Positions 59,459-64,000 of a DNA stretch of 64,000 nucleotides are shown piece by piece (position 1 is the stretch's first letter; every line of letters begins with the position of its first letter). This DNA is from Phil1 sp964487565 (GTDB lineage Bacteria > Bacillota > Clostridia > Christensenellales > CAG-138): NCBI GenBank assembly GCA_964487565.1, contig CAZARN010000003.1:62001-126000 (forward strand). Reading direction: 5' to 3'. The notes below the pieces were generated by a model. It did no database searches, was not told the origin of the DNA, and saw only the letters and a list, made by a program, of their open reading frames with translations. Both the position numbers and the translations under genes were made by a program.

Positions 59459-61065
59459 AGCCTGACGGCTCAAAAGGCGGTGGGGAGATGCTTGAAAAAC
59501 TCAACGAACTGCGCCTTGCCATGGCACAGGTGAAAACACAGGGCGTCAGTATGCGGCGAATGCTGAACCTTTACTGGCTGAGTATGGTGCTGGCCGTTTT
59601 TGCGGCGCTGCTGCTCATACTGAGCATTGCGGGTGTATATTCAAATACGGACAGGCAGCTTTGCGAGTTTCTTTCCGTCCAGCAGCAGAACACGGTGAAA
59701 AACCTCTCCGATCATATGGATGCGCTGGAAGCGCAGTGCGTGACCCTTTCCGGGCAGCTCACGGAGATCATCACGGATACGCTCACCGCAAACGGCAGCA
59801 GCTTCGACGCGCTCAATAATAATGAAGCGCTCATCACAACGCTGGAGGAAAAGCTCTATACGCCTGTATACACCTCAATGCACTCCTGCGCGTGCAGCGG
59901 CGTTTTCGTGGTGCTCAACGCCACGGCCAACACCCATACCTCGGATACGACCTCGTTTATGGGGCTGTATCTGCGCTATTCAGACCTGAACAGCATCTCC
60001 TGCGCCAACAAACACATGGTCTATTTCCGCGGCATGCCGGAGATCGCCCGCAGGGAACAGATCCAGATGCACAACCGCTGGAATCTCGAGATCGACACGG
60101 CGCTCATACCCGGCTGCAAAGAGCTGATGACCGCCAACGTCGCAAGGCTTGCCGATCACTGCATATGGACGGAGCGCATGGAGATCAAGGATACATGGGA
60201 GGATGCGCTGCTGCTGCTGGTCCCTGTGCTGGACAGCGACGGCAAGGTCTGCGGCGTGTGCGGGATGGAGCTTTCGGAGCTGTATTTCAGGCTTTCCTAC
60301 CCGGCGGCCGACAGCGACTACGGCAGCATAATGACCGTGTTAGCGCCCGTCGAGGGGAGCACGCTGTCAATGGGAAAATCCATGCTCGGCGGCGGCACGG
60401 ACCTTTCCCCGGAGGGCGCGATGACTTTTCGCACGGGCAGGTATTACAACACATATTCCACGGGCGCCGCGGAATATCTGGGTCTGCATCAGGTGCTGCC
60501 GGCTGAATCATACAGCGGCAGGCCGCTTGTCGCCGTGACGCTTATCTCGGCTGACGCCTATGAGCGCATTGCGGCGGGGACGCGCGCCGCGTGGATAATC
60601 GGCAGTCTTTCGTTCCTGCTCGTCATGCTGCTGCTTTCGCACTTTCTCTCAAAACGCTTCACAACGCCCATCACGCAGCTTTTGAGCGCGGTACAGGCGG
60701 AGACCCCGCCCGACGTGCGTTCAGGCATTTCGGAGATCGATCAGCTTGCGGACTATATCCGCATGAAGGCGAAGACCGCGCCGGGAACGGCCATGCCGCC
60801 GAATATCGACGCGATGCTCAAAACCTTTGTCGACAGACTGACGCAGCTTACCATAACCGAGAGGGAGGTGTTCGAGCTGTATGCCAAGGGCCTTGATACC
60901 GACGAGGTGGCAAAGCGCTCGTTCATCAGCGAAAGCACGGTCAAGAAGCATCTCAACAAGATCTATAAAAAGCTATGCGTTTCATCCCGCGGCGAGCTTA
61001 TGCTGTATATCGAGATACTGCAAAGCTGCGGCCTCCTTGAACAGCCCAAGCAGCGGGAAAGATAA
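59455..61065 (+). CDS. Transmembrane sensor with C-terminal LuxR DNA-binding domain
   Basis: 536 residues. Helix at about 38-62, an extracellular domain of about 310 residues (double-Cache/PAS-like: LLLLVPVLDSDGKVCGVCGMELS), a second helix at about 380-400, a HAMP-like linker with TTPITQLLSAV, and a LuxR helix-turn-helix at about 465-525 (LTITEREVFELYAKGLDTDEVAKRSFISESTVKKHLNKIYKKL). It is a membrane-tethered one-component regulator with no kinase part. Start at 59455 overlaps the binding-protein stop; ATG 59488, behind GGTGGGGAG, is a strong alternative. A terminator follows. Confidence 0.85.
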   Translation: MKPDGSKGGGEMLEKLNELRLAMAQVKTQGVSMRRMLNLYWLSMVLAVFAALLLILSIAGVYSNTDRQLCEFLSVQQQNTVKNLSDHMDALEAQCVTLSGQLTEIITDTLTANGSSFDALNNNEALITTLEEKLYTPVYTSMHSCACSGVFVVLNATANTHTSDTTSFMGLYLRYSDLNSISCANKHMVYFRGMPEIARREQIQMHNRWNLEIDTALIPGCKELMTANVARLADHCIWTERMEIKDTWEDALLLLVPVLDSDGKVCGVCGMELSELYFRLSYPAADSDYGSIMTVLAPVEGSTLSMGKSMLGGGTDLSPEGAMTFRTGRYYNTYSTGAAEYLGLHQVLPAESYSGRPLVAVTLISADAYERIAAGTRAAWIIGSLSFLLVMLLLSHFLSKRFTTPITQLLSAVQAETPPDVRSGISEIDQLADYIRMKAKTAPGTAMPPNIDAMLKTFVDRLTQLTITEREVFELYAKGLDTDEVAKRSFISESTVKKHLNKIYKKLCVSSRGELMLYIEILQSCGLLEQPKQRER

Positions 61066-61069
61066 CTGT

Positions 61070-61106
61070 AAGGCACGGACTGAAGCGATTCAGACCGTGC
61101 CTTTTT
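61070..61106 (+). terminator. Terminator of the signalling cluster
   Basis: AAGGCACGG-ctgaa/ttcag-CCGTGCCTTTTT: long stem with GCGA loop and T run. Confidence 0.9.
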
Positions 61107-61142
61107 CATGCTCACCGGGCCGTTTTGCCGGTATTATGACGG

Positions 61143-61736
61143 TTATCGCGCCGACGGATCCGACCTGCCGGCAGGCAGAGTTTCTGAGAATCTGACGGGC
61201 AACGGGCTTTTTTGATGCGTTCCGATGATTTTTTCCATCCATATCATATTGTACCAGCGGCCGAATTTGCAGCCGCATTCATGGAATTCACCGACCTTGG
61301 AAAAGCCCAGATGCGCATGGAAATCGGCGCTGTTTTTATCAAGACGGTCATCCTCAACATCCGGGTATCCTATGCAGGCATAGAGATTGAGGATACCCAT
61401 TTCACAAAGCTTTTCTTCGAGTGCTTCATATATCATGCGGCCAAGGCCGCATTTTCGTGCGTTGCGTTCAAGATAGACCGTCGTTTCACAGGACCAGTCA
61501 TAGGCGGCCCGGCCCACAAACGCACCCGCATACGCATAGCCTTGAATAACCCCGTCCGTTTCAATAACAAGATATGGATACTTTTCCATAGTGCGTCTCA
61601 TGCGGCTTTGGAATTCGGCAAGAGAGGGAGCGAAGTATTCAAAGGTAACGGCCGTATTCTCAACATAATATGTATAGATCTCCAACAGGCGTTCAGCATC
61701 TGCGATAACGGCGTTTCTTACGATCGTATTTTTCAT
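61143..61736 (-). CDS. GNAT acetyltransferase (phosphinothricin acetyltransferase-like)
   Basis: 197 residues. The amino end IVRNAVIADAERLLEIYTYYVENTAVTFEYFAP and the segment YLERNARKCGLGRMIYEAL match Pat/YncA-type GNAT enzymes, with the acetyl-CoA loop NARKCGLG. The C-terminal half has GFSKVGEFHECGCKFGRWYNMIWMEK, also typical. The last 20 residues are an unconserved extension. Base composition is less GC-rich than in neighbouring genes, so recent acquisition is possible. Physiological substrate unknown. Confidence 0.87.
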   Translation of the reverse strand: MKNTIVRNAVIADAERLLEIYTYYVENTAVTFEYFAPSLAEFQSRMRRTMEKYPYLVIETDGVIQGYAYAGAFVGRAAYDWSCETTVYLERNARKCGLGRMIYEALEEKLCEMGILNLYACIGYPDVEDDRLDKNSADFHAHLGFSKVGEFHECGCKFGRWYNMIWMEKIIGTHQKSPLPVRFSETLPAGRSDPSAR

Positions 61737-61943
61737 TTGTGCATCTCCGCAAAATCTATTTGGCGGCCGCTCCGGTCATATGAGCGAACCATAATGATAA
61801 TTATAACATCGATTGTCTCTCTCCGCTTGTCCGGATGCTTCGACATAGTAACCTCAAAGTTGCCGGTTGCCGCAAAAAAAATAAGTTGCCAAAAAGTTGC
61901 CGGAACGGCTTTCGGTAATTCGATTTACATATTTAGGATAAAG

Positions 61944-61971
61944 AAAAAAGCTAGATGTAATCTAGCTTTTC
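61944..61971. terminator. Terminator of the tRNA-Met genes
   Basis: AAGCTAGAT-GTA-ATCTAGCTT with A and T runs on both sides. Confidence 0.85.
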
Positions 61972-61972
61972 T

Positions 61973-62049
61973 TGGTAGCGGCGATTGGATTCGAACCAAT
62001 GACACCCCGGGTATGAACCGAGTGCTCTGGCCAACTGAGCTACGCCGCC
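61973..62049 (-). tRNA. tRNA-Met (CAT), elongator type
   Basis: 77 bases with CCA. Acceptor GGCGGCG/CGCCGCT (G-T first pair), anticodon stem CTCGG/CCGGG, loop TTCATAC with anticodon CAT. The lack of three G-C pairs in the anticodon stem excludes the initiator. A tRNA-Ile with lysidine at the wobble base cannot be excluded without comparison. Confidence 0.88.
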
Positions 62050-62085
62050 ATATGAGATGCGCACATCAAATGGTGTGCGCATCAA

Positions 62086-62161
<76 letters not shown>

Positions 62162-62373
62162 ACGCTTGCCGCTTGACGGCAAACGTTATAATATCATAGT
62201 GTGCCGTTGGGGTCAAGAGTTTTTTTGCGGTATGCAAAACCAAAGCACGGCGTTGTGTTACAGCATGAGACACAACAGCCAATATTTCGATGTAATCTTT
62301 TGCGCAAACTATTGTGACCGTACAGCCAGATGATATATAATAAATGAAAATACTGAACGCTTTCGGAGGTTAT

Positions 62374-63243
62374 ATGAAACGAGCCTTGTGTTTGGCGCTC
62401 TGCTGTCTTGTTACAGTCATGGCGGGCGTGCCGGCGATAGCATCCGGTGTAATGAAGAGCGATGTTGAAACGATACTAACAACAATAAGTACCAATGTTG
62501 CGCAAACAGAAGAGATCGCTTCGAGCGTTCAGAAGATAATCGCCTGGCAGCTTGAGGGATCGAACGAGGAGCTTGCGGCCTATAAGGAGGCCGTGGTCAA
62601 CGGCACGGAGTATGAGGACACGGGCAGCAGCGATGAGGAGATCGCGGCCAAGGCCGATGAGCTCGATATTTATATCAACCGCGTGTCCGCGCTGAGGGGC
62701 GAGGTGGACGCGCTTCAGGCAACGGGGCTTACAAGCGTTGATAAAACCATCGATGCGGCGAAGACGTATTTTTCAAAGCTTGAAACCGCGCTGCGCGATC
62801 TTATGGTGATATTCGACTTCTATTTTGCCGAGCAGGACGCCGGTCAGGTGCTTGCGGAGTATAATGAAAAAACCTTCACGGATGACGCCGAGGCCATATC
62901 GGAGCTGTATTATGTGATACAGCAGATGACGGACGCGATGGACAAGATCGACTGTCCGGTTTTCATGCAGGAGTGTTTTGACAAATATATAGGCACGACG
63001 CGCAAGTACCTTGCGGTGCTTGAGACCATGTATACGGCCGTGCAGATCGAGGATGTTCTGAGGAGCACCTCGGCAAGCTATCTCATAGGGCGGATGGATA
63101 TAGAGATCGCCAATTGCGAGATAGAGCTTACGGAGCTTTTCAATCTTCAGTATGAAAAGGTCGACGAGCGTCTCAACGGCAACATCGCGACGCTGCGCGC
63201 CGAGCTCGTCAAAAACTGTGAGACGCTTATGGGCGCGCTGTAA
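62374..63243 (+). CDS. Exported helical protein of unknown function
   Basis: 289 residues with a signal peptide (MKRALCLALCCLVTVMAGVPAIA). The mature part is mostly charged amphipathic helix, likely a coiled-coil bundle, with no recognised motif. ATG 62374 follows CGGAGG; an in-frame ATG at 62344 lies in the leader just after ATATAATAA. A zinc-ribbon membrane protein begins 14 bp downstream, so the two are co-transcribed. Confidence 0.75.
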   Translation: MKRALCLALCCLVTVMAGVPAIASGVMKSDVETILTTISTNVAQTEEIASSVQKIIAWQLEGSNEELAAYKEAVVNGTEYEDTGSSDEEIAAKADELDIYINRVSALRGEVDALQATGLTSVDKTIDAAKTYFSKLETALRDLMVIFDFYFAEQDAGQVLAEYNEKTFTDDAEAISELYYVIQQMTDAMDKIDCPVFMQECFDKYIGTTRKYLAVLETMYTAVQIEDVLRSTSASYLIGRMDIEIANCEIELTELFNLQYEKVDERLNGNIATLRAELVKNCETLMGAL

Positions 63244-63257
63244 AGGAGGGGCAAGCG

Positions 63258-64000
63258 ATGGAGAACATATATTGCAAAAATTGCGGTATACAGCTCAGGG
63301 GCGGTGAAACCTTCTGCCCGATGTGCGGCGCTCCCGTAACGCCGGTCGGTACCGGCGATCAGGGCGCCGGCGCATATATCGATCCCGTGACCGGAAGATA
63401 TACCCCTCCCGGACAGGTTTATTACACACCGACGGATAATCCGGACGCATACGGCACAAATCAATATGCGCCGGGCGCCGCGCAGACGAGCTTCCGCGGG
63501 GCGGACGCGCAGCCCGCGGGCGGATATCAGTCCGGCGAGACTGAAAAAGCCGGCGCGAAGAAGGGGATATTGATCGCCGCCATAGCAGCGGGCGCGGTGA
63601 CGCTTATCGCCGTGCTGGCGATCGCGCTTTCGGGCGGGTCAGGCGCTTCGGGCGCAGGCACGTCCGGCGCGGGTTCCGGCACAGGCGGCGGGGCTGGGCT
63701 GGGCCTTTTCAGCCACGCGCTTTCCGATGACGACCTTCCCGAAGTGACGTATTCATACCTCACCGATGAAAAGAACATAGAGGTCGATTTTGCCGTGGCC
63801 GACACCGTATATCCAAACCTGTATTCCACGATGGACAGCATCGTGAATCTCACGGCCACATCTGAGGGCGGGGAAACGCAGGCCATGGTCAGGGTGGAGA
63901 TACCGGGCTTCACGCAGCCGTATGAGCAAAAAGTGCTGCTGAGCGAGCAGATAACAAAACTGTATATCAAGCCGGCGCTGCTCACGGGCGACCTTGATCT
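63258..64000 (+). CDS. Zinc-ribbon membrane protein (partial)
   Basis: Runs off the right edge after about 247 codons. It opens with a zinc ribbon (MENIYCKNCGIQLRGGETFC, then PMCG), a Tyr/Pro/Gly-rich linker of about 75 residues, a membrane helix (about 97-117, ILIAAIAAGAVTLIAVLAIAL), a Gly/Ser hinge, and an extracellular beta-rich part. This layout is common in Clostridia; function unknown. AAAGGAGGGG precedes the ATG. Confidence 0.8.
   Translation, partial: MENIYCKNCGIQLRGGETFCPMCGAPVTPVGTGDQGAGAYIDPVTGRYTPPGQVYYTPTDNPDAYGTNQYAPGAAQTSFRGADAQPAGGYQSGETEKAGAKKGILIAAIAAGAVTLIAVLAIALSGGSGASGAGTSGAGSGTGGGAGLGLFSHALSDDDLPEVTYSYLTDEKNIEVDFAVADTVYPNLYSTMDSIVNLTATSEGGETQAMVRVEIPGFTQPYEQKVLLSEQITKLYIKPALLTGDLD

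Overview
The window comes from a Gram-positive, probably anaerobic member of the Clostridia (Bacillota) with GC-rich codon usage. The pointers are a CIRCE heat-shock operator, DUF1292, DUF975, DUF3842 and YitT-family genes, a sortase-type surface protein, TTGnnn-N17-TATAAT promoters, AGGAGG ribosome binding sites and an Rnf (ferredoxin:NAD) operon. I cannot name a genus. There is no rRNA, CRISPR array, complete insertion sequence or prophage.

Layout. 0-12.5 kb is core-like: DNA polymerase IV divergent from an XRE/S24 regulator with a shared operator candidate, hsp20 under CIRCE, ftsH, a nucleoside phosphorylase operon, a Thr-Pro-repeat surface protein, a TIM-barrel protein, a YitT protein and small exported proteins. 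12.6-28.1 kb is an island bracketed by two direct copies of a tRNA-Thr(GGT) gene plus its leader. It carries its own sigma-54 factor, a histidine kinase with a solute-binding-protein sensor, an NtrC-type activator, a complete peptide-type ABC transporter and three catabolic-looking genes (an alanine dehydrogenase family protein, an MmgE/PrpD protein and a second AlaDH/PNT-like protein). Two perfectly spaced -24/-12 promoters precede the transporter and the enzyme genes, so it reads as a self-contained sense-import-degrade system. 28.1-36.8 kb holds small host genes, a serine hydrolase and rnfCDEAB, with no rnfG at the locus and a tandem duplication around the flavinylation motif of RnfD.

36.8-43.8 kb is a LolD/MacB-type ABC exporter with an exported NEW3/CARDB-like partner, next to an OmpR-type two-component system. 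The same TTTATTAAG direct-repeat motif lies before the exporter and before the regulator. 44-51.3 kb has a 12-helix LuxR regulator, a stand-alone GerE-sized LuxR domain, a 1631-residue exported protein and a frameshifted serine recombinase remnant next to two tRNA-Ser genes.

51.6-61.1 kb has a YgjP-type metallopeptidase, DUF3842, an ECF S component behind a structured leader, and a signalling cluster: a 7TM protein with a degenerate kinase end, a NarL-class kinase, its response regulator, a receiver with Glu at the phospho-acceptor site, a lipoprotein solute-binding protein and a transmembrane LuxR regulator. 61-64 kb has a GNAT enzyme, tRNA-Met and initiator tRNA genes and two exported or membrane proteins, the last cut by the window edge.
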